A stretch of 8,420 nucleotides of DNA. It comes from Erythrobacter sp. UBA2510. GTDB lineage: Bacteria > Pseudomonadota > Alphaproteobacteria > Sphingomonadales > Sphingomonadaceae. Location of the stretch: assembly GCA_002341345.1 (NCBI GenBank), contig DDNW01000041.1:21279-29698 (forward strand), read 5' to 3'. Below the pieces are notes generated by a model. The model had not been told where the DNA came from, searched no databases, and worked only from the letters and a program-made list of their open reading frames with translations. Both the position numbers and the translations under genes were made by a program. Shown one piece after another: positions 1 to 7,072 of this stretch. Every line of letters begins with the position of its first letter. Position 1 is the stretch's first letter.

Positions 1-1
1 T

Positions 2-1816
2 GATAAGGTCGGTGAACCGCGCCTGTTCAGTGCCCTGCCGCTCGACCGGCGCGTGCGAGAGGACCTGGTTACCGATGCCGTGCCCGACGATTCGCACCTG
101 CCGCCCTCGCAGGCGCTGGCCGTCACCGATTTCGATCCGCCCAGCATCACGGCGGGCGAGCGGCTGATGCGCCTCGCCTATCAGATGGGCATCCCCGGCA
201 CGACGATCTGTTCGCCGTTCCGCCGCCCGCTGCCGATGCGACTGCTGGCAACGGTCGACAGTCCGCTGCATGGCGACCCGGTGGCAGGGACGGCGCTGAG
301 GGCAGGGCACTTCCTCGTCCACGGGCTCAAGACGCCGATCGCGCAGGTCGATTTCGCGCCGGTTGCCAACCTAACCCCGCCGATGGAGCGCACGGTGCAC
401 GGCTTTACATGGCTGCGCGACCTTGCGGCCTGTGCACCGCGTGCGCAGGGCGCCCCCACCGCCGAGCGCATCCTGCGCGCATGGATTGAAGAAAATGCGC
501 AGGGCGAGCGCGGTGCGGCATGGCGGGTCGAGAATGCCGCCACCCGCCTGCTCGGCTGGCTGGTCCATGCGCCGTTGCTGCTGTCCGGCTCGGACACGGC
601 GCTGCGTGGCCCGCTGCTCGCGGCGATCAACGAGACCGCGCGCTGGCTCGACCGCAATGTCGGCAAGGCCGATGACCGGCTTGGCGCAATGATCGGCTGG
701 TGCGCGATCACTGCTGCCGGCCTGCTGCTGCCCGAGGGCAAACCGCGCCGCCTCTATGGCGAAAAGGGCCTGGCCCGTGCACTGGGCGAAGTAGTCAGCG
801 ACGATGGCGGGGTTCTGTCGCGTAGCCCGGTCGCGCAGATTCAGGCGATCGCCGCACTGGTCGAACTGGCCGCCTGCTATCGTGCGGTTCAGGAAGACGC
901 GCCGCAGCTGGTGACGGGCATGCTCGAAATGCTGGTGCCGCCGCTGCTGGCGCTTCAGCATTCGGACGGCTCGCTCGGCAATTGGCAGGGTTCCGGCGCA
1001 ATCGGAGCAGAGCGGATCGAGGCGCTGGTCGCGGCCAGCGGAGTCCGCGCGCGCCCGGCGAAGGAGGCGCGGCACTGGGGCTATCAGCGCGTGTTCGCGC
1101 GCCCGGCGATCCTGCAATTCGATGCGGCCCCACCGCCGCTTTCGCGCCATGCGCGCAATGGCTGTGCTTCGACCCTCGCCTTCGAGTTCAGCCATGGCGA
1201 CCATCGCCTGATCACCAGCTGCGGCGGCGCGGCGATGGCGGGCGGGCTGGTGCCGGTGCGGATCGAGCAGGGGCTGCGCGCGACCGCAGCGCACTCGACC
1301 ATGGTGCTGGGCGATGCCAATTCGACCGCTGTCCTCATCAACGGCAAGCTTGGCTCGGGTGTGAGCGAAGTCGAATTTGACCGCCGCTCGATTGCGCTCG
1401 AGGGGGGCAATGCCACCCGGCTGGAGGCAAGCCACAATGGCTATGCGACCCGCTTCGGCCTGATCCATCGCCGCGTGCTGATCCTGCGCGATGATGGCAG
1501 CGAGTTGCGCGGCGAAGACATGCTGGTGCCCAGCGGCCGGGGCGGCAAGCGCGGCAAGGTGCCGTTCGCTATCCGCTTCCACTGCGGGCGCAATGTGCGG
1601 CTGTCGGTCAGCGGCAATGGACGCGGAGCGACACTGGCGCTACCGGACGGCTCGTTCTGGCAGTTCATTACCGGCTCCGACGCCGGGATCGAACTGGACG
1701 AGAGCATATGGGTCGATGGCGAGGGCCGTCCGCACCCGGTACAACAGATGGTGATCCAGGGCATGGCATCGCGCGCCGGCGGCAGCTACGCGTGGCTGCT
1801 CAAGCGAATGGGGTAA
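2..1816 (+). CDS. Heparinase II/III family protein (5' end probably outside the window)
   Basis: Polysaccharide-lyase-like protein; substrate unknown. Numbering from the GTG at 53 (587 residues), the first two thirds are helical, the expected alpha/alpha-barrel part: TWLRDLAA near 119-126, RVENAATRLLGWL near 158-170 and DGGVLSRSP near 251-259. The C-terminal third is beta-rich and matches the heparinase II/III C-terminal domain: TAAHSTMVLGDANST near 411-425, HNGYATRFGLIHRR near 461-474, then a GED motif near 487-489 and FAIRFH near 505-510. No signal peptide or hydrophobic N-terminal segment is visible, unlike secreted lyases. The frame is open to the left edge; codons before 53 look coding (third positions mostly G or C) and neither the GTG at 53 nor the GTG at 80 has a ribosome binding site, so the true start is probably upstream. 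The stop is 6 bases before purH, implying cotranscription. Family assignment is confident; enzymatic activity is not demonstrated by the sequence. Confidence 0.88.
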   Translation, partial: DKVGEPRLFSALPLDRRVREDLVTDAVPDDSHLPPSQALAVTDFDPPSITAGERLMRLAYQMGIPGTTICSPFRRPLPMRLLATVDSPLHGDPVAGTALRAGHFLVHGLKTPIAQVDFAPVANLTPPMERTVHGFTWLRDLAACAPRAQGAPTAERILRAWIEENAQGERGAAWRVENAATRLLGWLVHAPLLLSGSDTALRGPLLAAINETARWLDRNVGKADDRLGAMIGWCAITAAGLLLPEGKPRRLYGEKGLARALGEVVSDDGGVLSRSPVAQIQAIAALVELAACYRAVQEDAPQLVTGMLEMLVPPLLALQHSDGSLGNWQGSGAIGAERIEALVAASGVRARPAKEARHWGYQRVFARPAILQFDAAPPPLSRHARNGCASTLAFEFSHGDHRLITSCGGAAMAGGLVPVRIEQGLRATAAHSTMVLGDANSTAVLINGKLGSGVSEVEFDRRSIALEGGNATRLEASHNGYATRFGLIHRRVLILRDDGSELRGEDMLVPSGRGGKRGKVPFAIRFHCGRNVRLSVSGNGRGATLALPDGSFWQFITGSDAGIELDESIWVDGEGRPHPVQQMVIQGMASRAGGSYAWLLKRMG

Positions 1817-1822
1817 GAGAAA

Positions 1823-3412
1823 ATGGACAAGGTGGCGATCCGGCGGGCACTGATCTCGGTGTCCGACAAGACCGGTATTGTCGAGCTGGCGACCAAGCTG
1901 GCGGATATGGGCGTCGAGCTGGTCTCGACCGGCGGCACGGCCAAGGCGCTGCGCGATACGGGCCTGGCCGTGCGCGACGTATCCGATCTGACCGGCTTCC
2001 CGGAGATGATGGACGGGCGGGTCAAGACGCTGCACCCGATGGTCCATGGCGGGCTGCTCGCGGTGCGCGACAATGCCGAGCATACCGGCGCGATGGACGC
2101 GCACGGGATCGGCGCGATCGACCTGCTGGTGGTCAATCTCTACCCGTTCGAAGCGACCGTGGCGCGCGGAGCGAGCCGTGAGGAGATCGTCGAGAATATC
2201 GACATCGGCGGTCCGGCGATGGTCCGCTCTGCTTCCAAGAACCACGCCTTCGTCACCATCGTCACCTCGCCAGGCGATTACGAGGAATTGCTGGCGGAAA
2301 TGGCGGCGAATGACGGCGCAAGCACGCCCGCCTTCCGGCGGCGCATGGCGGCCAAGGCCTTCGCCCAGACGGCAGCCTATGACACGGCGATTTCCAGCTG
2401 GTTCGCCTTTGCCGACCAGAGCGAGCAATTCCCGGCGCGCCTGACGGTCTCGAGCAAGCTGGGCGCGACGCTGCGCTATGGCGAGAACCCGCATCAGCAG
2501 GCGGCCATCTATCTGCCGCAGGTGGTGGGCGCGAAGGGCATCCCGCAAGCCGAGCAGCTGCAGGGCAAGGAACTCTCCTATAACAATTACAATGATGCCG
2601 ATGCAGCGCTCTCGCTGGTCTCCGAATTTGCCGGGGGCGCACCCGCGATCGTGATCGTCAAGCATGCCAATCCCTGCGGCGTCGCCCAGCGCGGCACTTT
2701 GCTTGAGGCATGGGTCGACGCGCTGGCCTGTGATCCGGTGTCGGCATTTGGCGGTATCGTCGCCAGCAATGTGTCGCTCGACGGGCCGACCGCAGAGGCA
2801 ATCTGCGCGATTTTCACCGAGGTGGTGATTGCGCCCGGCGCGGACGAGGCGGCCAAGGCCGCCTTCGCGAAGAAGAAGAACCTGCGCCTGCTGCTGCTTG
2901 ACGGCCTGCCCGATGCAGGCCGCCCCGGCCTTTCCATGAAGACCATCACCGGCGGCCTGCTGGTGCAGTCCCGCGACAATGGCCGGATCGGCGCGGGCGA
3001 CCTGAAGGTGGTGACCGAGCGCGCGCCGACCGAGGCCGAGATTACCGATGCGCTGTTCGCCTGGACGGTGGCCAAGCACGTCAAGTCGAACGCCATCGTT
3101 TTTGCCAAGGACGGCGCGACGGCCGGGATCGGGGCGGGCCAGATGAACCGACGCGATTCGGCGCGGATCGCCGCGGTGCGCGCGCGCGAGGCGGCGGAAA
3201 CCGCAGGCTGGAACGAATCGCGCACGATGGGCAGCGCCATGGCTTCGGATGCTTTCCTGCCCTTTGCCGACGGGATGGAAATGGCAGTCGATGCGGGCGC
3301 GACCGTGGTGATCCAGCCGGGCGGCTCGATCCGCGACGAGGAGGTTATCGCGGCGGCCAACAAGGCGGGCATTGCAATGGTCTTCACCGGCATGCGCCAC
3401 TTCAATCATTAG
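1823..3412 (+). CDS. purH: Bifunctional AICAR formyltransferase / IMP cyclohydrolase PurH
   Basis: Catalyses the last two steps of de novo purine synthesis in the cytoplasm: formyl transfer from 10-formyl-THF to AICAR, then ring closure of FAICAR to IMP. The 529 residues match the usual full length. The N-terminal MGS-like IMP cyclohydrolase domain (about 1-150) contains [13 protein letters not shown] (35-47), DGRVKTLHP (64-72), NLYPFEATV (105-113) and [17 protein letters not shown] (125-141). The transformylase domain shows LRYGENPHQ (217-225), [15 protein letters not shown] (248-262), the catalytic KHANPCG motif (Lys280-His281), [13 protein letters not shown] (304-316), [10 protein letters not shown] (441-450) and the family ending TGMRHFNH. 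The ATG at 1823 fits the normal N-terminus. Only a weak AAGAGA purine run precedes it, and the preceding stop is 6 bases away, so translational coupling to the heparinase-like gene is likely. No purine riboswitch or independent promoter was recognised. Confidence 0.98.
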   Translation: MDKVAIRRALISVSDKTGIVELATKLADMGVELVSTGGTAKALRDTGLAVRDVSDLTGFPEMMDGRVKTLHPMVHGGLLAVRDNAEHTGAMDAHGIGAIDLLVVNLYPFEATVARGASREEIVENIDIGGPAMVRSASKNHAFVTIVTSPGDYEELLAEMAANDGASTPAFRRRMAAKAFAQTAAYDTAISSWFAFADQSEQFPARLTVSSKLGATLRYGENPHQQAAIYLPQVVGAKGIPQAEQLQGKELSYNNYNDADAALSLVSEFAGGAPAIVIVKHANPCGVAQRGTLLEAWVDALACDPVSAFGGIVASNVSLDGPTAEAICAIFTEVVIAPGADEAAKAAFAKKKNLRLLLLDGLPDAGRPGLSMKTITGGLLVQSRDNGRIGAGDLKVVTERAPTEAEITDALFAWTVAKHVKSNAIVFAKDGATAGIGAGQMNRRDSARIAAVRAREAAETAGWNESRTMGSAMASDAFLPFADGMEMAVDAGATVVIQPGGSIRDEEVIAAANKAGIAMVFTGMRHFNH

Positions 3413-3486
3413 GAATACATCCAGTCCTTGCGGGCTGCGAAAGGCGAGTTTGCGTGCTTCGGGCGCTCACGGTCGCGAAAGTCGGT

Positions 3487-3509
3487 CATCCTGAGCCTGT
3501 CGAAGGATG
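3487..3509. repeat. REP-like palindromic element of the CATCCT(n11)AGGATG type
   Basis: The arms CATCCT (3487-3492) and AGGATG (3504-3509) are perfect inverted complements around an 11-base loop, GAGCCTGTCGA. From memory, this motif (reverse-complement core CTTCGACAGGCTCAGG) is widely scattered between genes in Sphingomonadales and relatives. Only one copy is present in this window, so its repetitive nature is established knowledge rather than something shown here. It lies about 75 bases after the purH stop, where such elements may act in mRNA end formation or stability. It is also the source of spurious short ORF calls. Confidence 0.6.
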
Positions 3510-3706
3510 CGCGCCGGTTCTCGCAAGCTCGCCATTCTCGCTCCATAATCATCTGGCTTTGGCGAGCGCTCTTCGCAGTCGCTCATTTCGGCATTGGCTG
3601 CGTCGAAGCGTTCCTGATCAGCGACCAACGCCTCATGACCGATCCGATATTCACCACTGCGTAAGCAGTCATTGCCTAGAACGGAGCAGAGTTTGACGCT
3701 GACCCG

Positions 3707-3711
3707 AAAGG
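3707..3711 (+). promoter_or_regulatory. Ribosome binding site of the 34-codon mini-ORF
   Basis: AAAGG ends 7 bases before the ATG at 3719, a standard Shine-Dalgarno placement. It is the main sequence argument that the small frame is translated. No comparable site precedes the downstream msrA GTG. Confidence 0.5.
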
Positions 3712-3718
3712 CCGGACA

Positions 3719-3823
3719 ATGACCTCGTCCAGCACCCATTTCTATCGCTATTTCTTCATCGGCTTCGCCGTTACCGCGAGCATGCTGCTGACCCAGATGG
3801 TGCCGGTTTTCGGCGCGTCCTGA
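3719..3823 (+). CDS. Small hypothetical membrane protein (34 aa) upstream of msrA
   Basis: I do not recognise a family. The frame runs from ATG 3719 to TGA 3821-3823. The peptide has a polar, Ser-rich start (MTSSSTHFYRY) followed by an uninterrupted hydrophobic stretch from about residue 12 to 32 (FFIGFAVTASMLLTQMVPVF), enough for one membrane span; the last residues are GAS. Support for translation is an AAAGG ribosome binding site 7 bases upstream and a stop only 5 bases before the GTG of msrA, which lacks its own site and may be reached by translational coupling. It could be a small inner-membrane protein working with the exported reductase, or a translated leader whose only role is to deliver ribosomes. 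It is short enough to be chance, so confidence is moderate. Confidence 0.5.
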   Translation: MTSSSTHFYRYFFIGFAVTASMLLTQMVPVFGAS

Positions 3824-3828
3824 GCCTG

Positions 3829-4512
3829 GTGAGGAAGGCCGCGCACTTCGCTCTATTCGCGCCATTGGCGCTGGCGCTCTGCGCCTGCCAGTCCTCTGCC
3901 AGTGCCGCCGAGGCCGTGTTCGATGCGCCGGTCGCGGCGCGCAAGGCCGACGAGCGAGACGGCCTCAAGACCGCAATCTTTGCCGGTGGCTGTTTCTGGG
4001 GGGTCGAGGCAGTCTTTAGCCATACCAAGGGCGTGACCAGCGCGATCTCCGGCTATCATGGCGGCACTGCGCGCCAGGCCGATTACAAGCTCGTTTCCAG
4101 CGGCGTAACCGACCATGCGGAGGCGGTGCGCGTCACCTACGACCCGCAGGTCGTGCGCTACGACCAGTTGTTGCAGATCCTGTTCTCGGTCATTGCCGAC
4201 CCGACGCTGAAGAACCGGCAGGGCCCTGACGTCGGCGCGCATTACCGCGCTGCCATTGTTCCCTTGTCGGCCGAGCAGCGCGTGGTTGCGCAATCCTATC
4301 TCGCACAAATGGAACGTAGCGGCATCTGGGACCGACCGATCGTGGTCGGGCTGGAGCGCGCAAAGCGCTTCTATCCGGCGGAAACCTATCATCAGGACTT
4401 CGCCCACAAGAACCCGAACCATGGCTATATCCGCCGATGGGATGCGCCCAAGGTTGCTGCGCTCAAGGCGAAGTTTCCCTCGCTCTATCGCGCCAGTTTC
4501 AAGACCGGTTAG
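3829..4512 (+). CDS. msrA: Exported peptide-methionine (S)-S-oxide reductase MsrA
   Basis: Reduces the S epimer of methionine sulfoxide in proteins. The 227 residues begin with a signal sequence (MRKAAHFALF then APLALALCAC); Cys20 in LCAC could be a lipobox cysteine, or signal peptidase I could cut in the following ASAAEA, so the mature enzyme is probably periplasmic or lipid-anchored. The MsrA domain follows: GGCFWGVE (53-60) with catalytic Cys55 and Glu60, GYHGG (75-79), DHAEAV (95-100), DVGAHYRAAI (134-143) and FYPAETYHQDF (181-191). No cysteine lies after Cys55, so the C-terminal resolving cysteines of many MsrA enzymes are absent. His138 stands where Gln is usual, and DHAEAV replaces the usual GHAEVV. 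The GTG start preserves the signal peptide but lacks a Shine-Dalgarno; it lies 5 bases after the mini-ORF stop. No msrB is in the window. The family is certain; the export mode is inferred. Confidence 0.94.
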   Translation: MRKAAHFALFAPLALALCACQSSASAAEAVFDAPVAARKADERDGLKTAIFAGGCFWGVEAVFSHTKGVTSAISGYHGGTARQADYKLVSSGVTDHAEAVRVTYDPQVVRYDQLLQILFSVIADPTLKNRQGPDVGAHYRAAIVPLSAEQRVVAQSYLAQMERSGIWDRPIVVGLERAKRFYPAETYHQDFAHKNPNHGYIRRWDAPKVAALKAKFPSLYRASFKTG

Positions 4513-4530
4513 GCACGACTTCCAGCCGAA

Positions 4531-4559
4531 TTGCCGTTCGGGGCCAATGCGCCTATATG
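4531..4559 (+). promoter_or_regulatory. Candidate sigma-70-type promoter giving a leaderless zur mRNA
   Basis: TTGCCG (4531-4536) and TATATG (4554-4559) are separated by exactly 17 bases and each match 4 of 6 consensus positions. A start site about 7 bases after the -10 box falls on the ATG at 4566, predicting an mRNA with no leader. This agrees with the lack of a Shine-Dalgarno before that ATG. It is a pattern match only, with no transcript data. Confidence 0.4.
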
Positions 4560-4565
4560 CTGCCC

Positions 4566-5036
4566 ATGGCTTCGCACGCACATCATTCGCACACCGAACA
4601 TTCAGGCAATCTGCTGATTGCCGAGGCGGAGCGCGTACTCGAAGATGCGGGCGAGCAATGGACCGCGATGCGCGCCGATGTGTTCACGGCGCTGGCCGCG
4701 CACGACCGTCCGGCCTCGGCCTATGACATTGCCGACGACGTGGGCAAGGTGCGCGGCAAACGGGTTGCGGCCAACAGCATCTATCGCATTCTCGACCTGT
4801 TTGTGCGGACCAACCTCGCCAACCGGATCGAGAGCGCCAATGCCTATGTCGCCAATGCGCATCCCGGTTGCCGCCACGATTGCGTATTCCTGATCTGCGA
4901 CGACTGCGGACAGGCCGAACATTTCGACGATGACACGCTGACCGCTTCGCTGCGCGAGGCGGGTGAGGCGCGCGGCTACCGGCAGGTGCGCCCGGTGGTC
5001 GAATTGCGCGGGCTGTGCAGCGAGTGCGCCAGCTAA
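4566..5036 (+). CDS. zur: Fur-family transcriptional regulator, probably zinc uptake regulator Zur
   Basis: A 156-residue cytoplasmic repressor of the Fur superfamily that would sense zinc and shut off zinc-import genes. The N-terminal winged-helix part (about 15-90) contains RPASAYDIADDV (48-59) and RVAANSIYRILDLF (66-79), the DNA-recognition region in Zur-like proteins. The dimerisation and metal part shows NAYVANAHPGCRHDCVFL (92-109) and a structural zinc site of two CxxC pairs, Cys111/Cys114 and Cys151/Cys154, plus HFDDD (119-123). The NAHPGC and ELRGLCSEC wording is closer to Zur than to Fur or PerR. The first residues are unusually His-rich (MASHAHHSHTEH). I chose ATG 4566 because a promoter-like -10 box covers the alternative ATG at 4557, and still earlier starts lie inside msrA. 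No Zur box was recognised nearby, so autoregulation is not shown. Zur rather than another Fur subtype is likely but inferred. Confidence 0.87.
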   Translation: MASHAHHSHTEHSGNLLIAEAERVLEDAGEQWTAMRADVFTALAAHDRPASAYDIADDVGKVRGKRVAANSIYRILDLFVRTNLANRIESANAYVANAHPGCRHDCVFLICDDCGQAEHFDDDTLTASLREAGEARGYRQVRPVVELRGLCSECAS

Positions 5037-5040
5037 GCGT

Positions 5041-5062
5041 CCCTAAAAGTCAGGGTATTTTT
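5041..5062 (+). terminator. Weak intrinsic-terminator candidate after zur
   Basis: CCCT (5041-5044) and AGGG (5052-5055) can pair across a 7-base loop, followed after TA by five T residues (5058-5062). It begins 4 bases after the zur stop, the right place for a terminator. The stem of only 4 bp makes it weak; it might instead only attenuate readthrough into dxs. Confidence 0.3.
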
Positions 5063-5100
5063 CATGGTCAGGTTCATCGACTCGGCAGATTGCCGCGTGT

Positions 5101-5104
5101 AAGG
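5101..5104 (+). promoter_or_regulatory. Ribosome binding site that decides the dxs start
   Basis: AAGG ends 8 bases before the ATG at 5113. A TTG directly before that ATG (5110) could extend the frame by one codon, but ATG with this spacing is the better start. No separate dxs promoter was recognised in 5037-5112. Confidence 0.5.
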
Positions 5105-5112
5105 TCCCGTTG

Positions 5113-7071
5113 ATGACGCCGAGCCAGAATTCACCCCACAAATCAGAGGGCCTGCAAACGCCCCTTCTCGACACGGTCGCATTTCCGGAAGACCTGCGGA
5201 AGCTCGAGGAAAGCCAGCTGCGCCAGGTGGCCGATGAACTGCGCGCCGAAATGATCGATGCCGTCGGATCGACCGGGGGGCATCTGGGTTCCGGGCTTGG
5301 CGTGGTTGAGCTGACCGTGGCACTGCATTATGTCTTCAATACGCCCGACGACAAGCTGATCTGGGATGTCGGCCATCAGGCCTATCCGCACAAGATCCTG
5401 ACCGGGCGGCGCGACCGCATCCGCACACTGCGCCAGGGCGGAGGTCTGAGCGGCTTCACCAAGCGCAGCGAAAGCGAATACGATCCGTTCGGTGCGGCGC
5501 ATTCCTCGACCTCGATCAGCGCCGGACTGGGCTTCGCCATCGCCAACAAGCTGAAGGGCCAGCCGGGCAAGGCAATCGCCGTGATCGGCGACGGCGCGAT
5601 GAGCGCGGGCATGGCGTATGAGGCGATGAACAATGCCGAGGCGGCGGGAAACCGCCTCGTCGTGATCCTCAACGACAACGACATGTCGATCGCCCCGCCG
5701 GTGGGCGGGCTGTCGGCCTACCTGGCGCGGATGGTCTCCTCCAGCGAATATCTCGGCCTGCGCTCGCTCGCGTCCAAGGTCGCGGGCAAGATTTCGCGCA
5801 AGATCCATTCAGGGCTGGAGAAGGCCGAAGAATATACCCGTGGCATGGTCACCGGCGGGACGCTGTTCGAGGAGCTTGGCTTCTATTATGTCGGCCCGAT
5901 AGACGGGCACAATCTCGACCATCTGATCCCGGTGCTGGAGAATGTGCGCGATGGCGAACAGGGGCCGGTGCTGGTCCATGTCGTGACGCGCAAGGGCAAG
6001 GGCTACGAACCGGCCGAAAACAGCGAGGACAAGTATCACGGCGTCGGCAAGTTCAACGTCATTACGGGCGAGCTGGCCAAAAGCTCGGCCAAGGCACCCA
6101 AGTACCAGGACGTGTTCGGCCAGACGCTGGCGACGCTCGCCGACAGCGACGAGCGGATTTGCGCCATTACTGCCGCCATGCCCTCGGGCACGGGGGTCGA
6201 TATCTTTGCCAAGGCACATCCCAAGCGCAGCTTTGATGTGGGCATTGCCGAGCAGCATGGCGTGACCTTTGCAGCGGGCCTCGCGGCGCAGGGCATGCGC
6301 CCGTTCTGCGCGATCTACTCGACCTTCTTGCAGCGTGCCTATGACCAGGTCGTGCACGACGTGGCGATCCAGAACCTGCCGGTGCGCTTCGCGATCGACC
6401 GTGCCGGTCTGGTGGGGGCGGATGGCGCTACCCATGCGGGAAGCTTCGACGTGACCTATCTCGCGACCCTGCCCAATATGGTCGTGATGGCCGCCGCCGA
6501 CGAGGCGGAGCTGGTTCACATGACCTATACGGCGGCCGAATTTGACGCGGGCCCCATCGCCTTTCGCTATCCGCGCGGCAATGGCACGGGCGTCGCCATG
6601 CCCGAAACGCCCGAGCTACTCGAAATCGGCAAGGGCCGCGTGGTGCGTGGGAGCGAGAGTGGCGGCAAGGTCGCCATCCTGTCTCTGGGCGCGCGGCTGG
6701 AGGAGGCGATGAAGGCCGCCGACCAGCTCGAGGCGAAGGGGCTGGCGACCAGCGTCGCGGACCTGCGCTTCGCCAAGCCGCTCGATGCCGAGCTGATTCG
6801 GCGCATGGCGCTAAGTCATGATGTGGTGGTCACGGTGGAAGAGGGCGCAATCGGCGGGCTTGGCGCCCATGTGCTGACCATGGCCAGCGACGAGGGGCTG
6901 CTCGATGGCGGCCTCAAGATCCGCACGCTGCGCCTGCCCGATATCTTCCAGGACCATGACGATCCGGCCAAGCAATATGCCGAGGCGGGGCTGGACGCCG
7001 CAGGGATCGTGGGCACTGTGCTCAGCGCGTTGCGCCACAACAGCGCCGGGGTCGAAGAGGCGCGGGCTTAG
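5113..7071 (+). CDS. dxs: 1-deoxy-D-xylulose-5-phosphate synthase
   Basis: A thiamine-diphosphate enzyme that condenses pyruvate with glyceraldehyde 3-phosphate to DXP, the first step of the MEP isoprenoid pathway and a precursor for thiamine and pyridoxal phosphate synthesis; cytoplasmic. The 652 residues are full length for the family. Visible landmarks are [14 protein letters not shown] (55-68) with catalytic-region His57, [11 protein letters not shown] (84-94), the ThDP/Mg motif opening with GDGAMSAG (159-166) and closing with the paired Asn173-174 and NDND (187-190), the pyrimidine-domain [14 protein letters not shown] (376-389) with Glu380, and [14 protein letters not shown] (430-443). 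The transketolase C-terminal domain runs from about 510 to 640. The ATG at 5113 has a good ribosome binding site. It lies 76 bases after zur, with a weak terminator-like hairpin between. Its stop is one base from the convergent NnrU gene stop, and no strong terminator is visible there. Confidence 0.98.
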   Translation: MTPSQNSPHKSEGLQTPLLDTVAFPEDLRKLEESQLRQVADELRAEMIDAVGSTGGHLGSGLGVVELTVALHYVFNTPDDKLIWDVGHQAYPHKILTGRRDRIRTLRQGGGLSGFTKRSESEYDPFGAAHSSTSISAGLGFAIANKLKGQPGKAIAVIGDGAMSAGMAYEAMNNAEAAGNRLVVILNDNDMSIAPPVGGLSAYLARMVSSSEYLGLRSLASKVAGKISRKIHSGLEKAEEYTRGMVTGGTLFEELGFYYVGPIDGHNLDHLIPVLENVRDGEQGPVLVHVVTRKGKGYEPAENSEDKYHGVGKFNVITGELAKSSAKAPKYQDVFGQTLATLADSDERICAITAAMPSGTGVDIFAKAHPKRSFDVGIAEQHGVTFAAGLAAQGMRPFCAIYSTFLQRAYDQVVHDVAIQNLPVRFAIDRAGLVGADGATHAGSFDVTYLATLPNMVVMAAADEAELVHMTYTAAEFDAGPIAFRYPRGNGTGVAMPETPELLEIGKGRVVRGSESGGKVAILSLGARLEEAMKAADQLEAKGLATSVADLRFAKPLDAELIRRMALSHDVVVTVEEGAIGGLGAHVLTMASDEGLLDGGLKIRTLRLPDIFQDHDDPAKQYAEAGLDAAGIVGTVLSALRHNSAGVEEARA

Positions 7072-7072
7072 G

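Larger units (their letters stand above)
3413..3718. other. Intergenic stretch with short inverted repeats, no convincing gene
   Basis: This gap separates purH from the mini-ORF upstream of msrA. I see no tRNA, small RNA or protein with family-like features. Short open frames cross it on both strands (3428-3664 and 3454-3696 forward, 3467-3865 reverse), but their translations include SLSKDAR and RQAQDD, which are simply the palindromic repeat at 3487-3509 read in frame. Other structures are a 6-bp stem with one G-U pair just after purH (3422-3427 with 3432-3437, loop TTGC, no T tract, so a poor terminator), an imperfect stem pairing 3567-3578 with 3598-3610, and a 5-bp stem ACTGC/GCAGT (3656-3660, 3665-3669) closed by a GTAA tetraloop of GNRA type. 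The stretch may be interspersed-repeat material and probably also holds the promoter for the mini-ORF and msrA, which I could not locate. Confidence 0.6.

Noticed and set aside
371..1582. Open frame of 403 codons on the minus strand opposite the heparinase-like gene
   Set aside because: Low-complexity Arg/Ala/Gln/His composition, no recognisable domain; the plus-strand frame has clear family motifs across the same region.
1640..3409. Open frame of 589 codons on the minus strand, opposite almost all of purH
   Set aside because: Its translation is rich in His, Arg, Gln and Gly with no family motif, as expected for the antisense of a GC-rich gene. purH on the other strand is unmistakable.
3422..3437. 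Hairpin just after purH as an intrinsic terminator
   Set aside because: The stem is 6 bp with one G-U pair and no T-rich tract follows, so it was kept only as a note in the intergenic entry.
3428..3865. Three short overlapping frames (78, 80 and 132 codons) after purH
   Set aside because: Their translations contain SLSKDAR or RQAQDD, the usual artefacts of reading the palindromic repeat as protein. They lack ribosome binding sites, and the reverse one overlaps the better-supported mini-ORF and msrA start.
4437..4565. N-terminal extension of the Zur-like protein into msrA (43 extra residues)
   Set aside because: The extra residues are msrA sequence read in another frame and are not Zur-like. 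The ATG at 4566 fits the family length and the promoter position.
5037..5112. Thiamine-diphosphate riboswitch before the ThDP-dependent dxs
   Set aside because: Seventy-six bases is too short for the full fold, and the conserved CUGAGA and related elements are not present.
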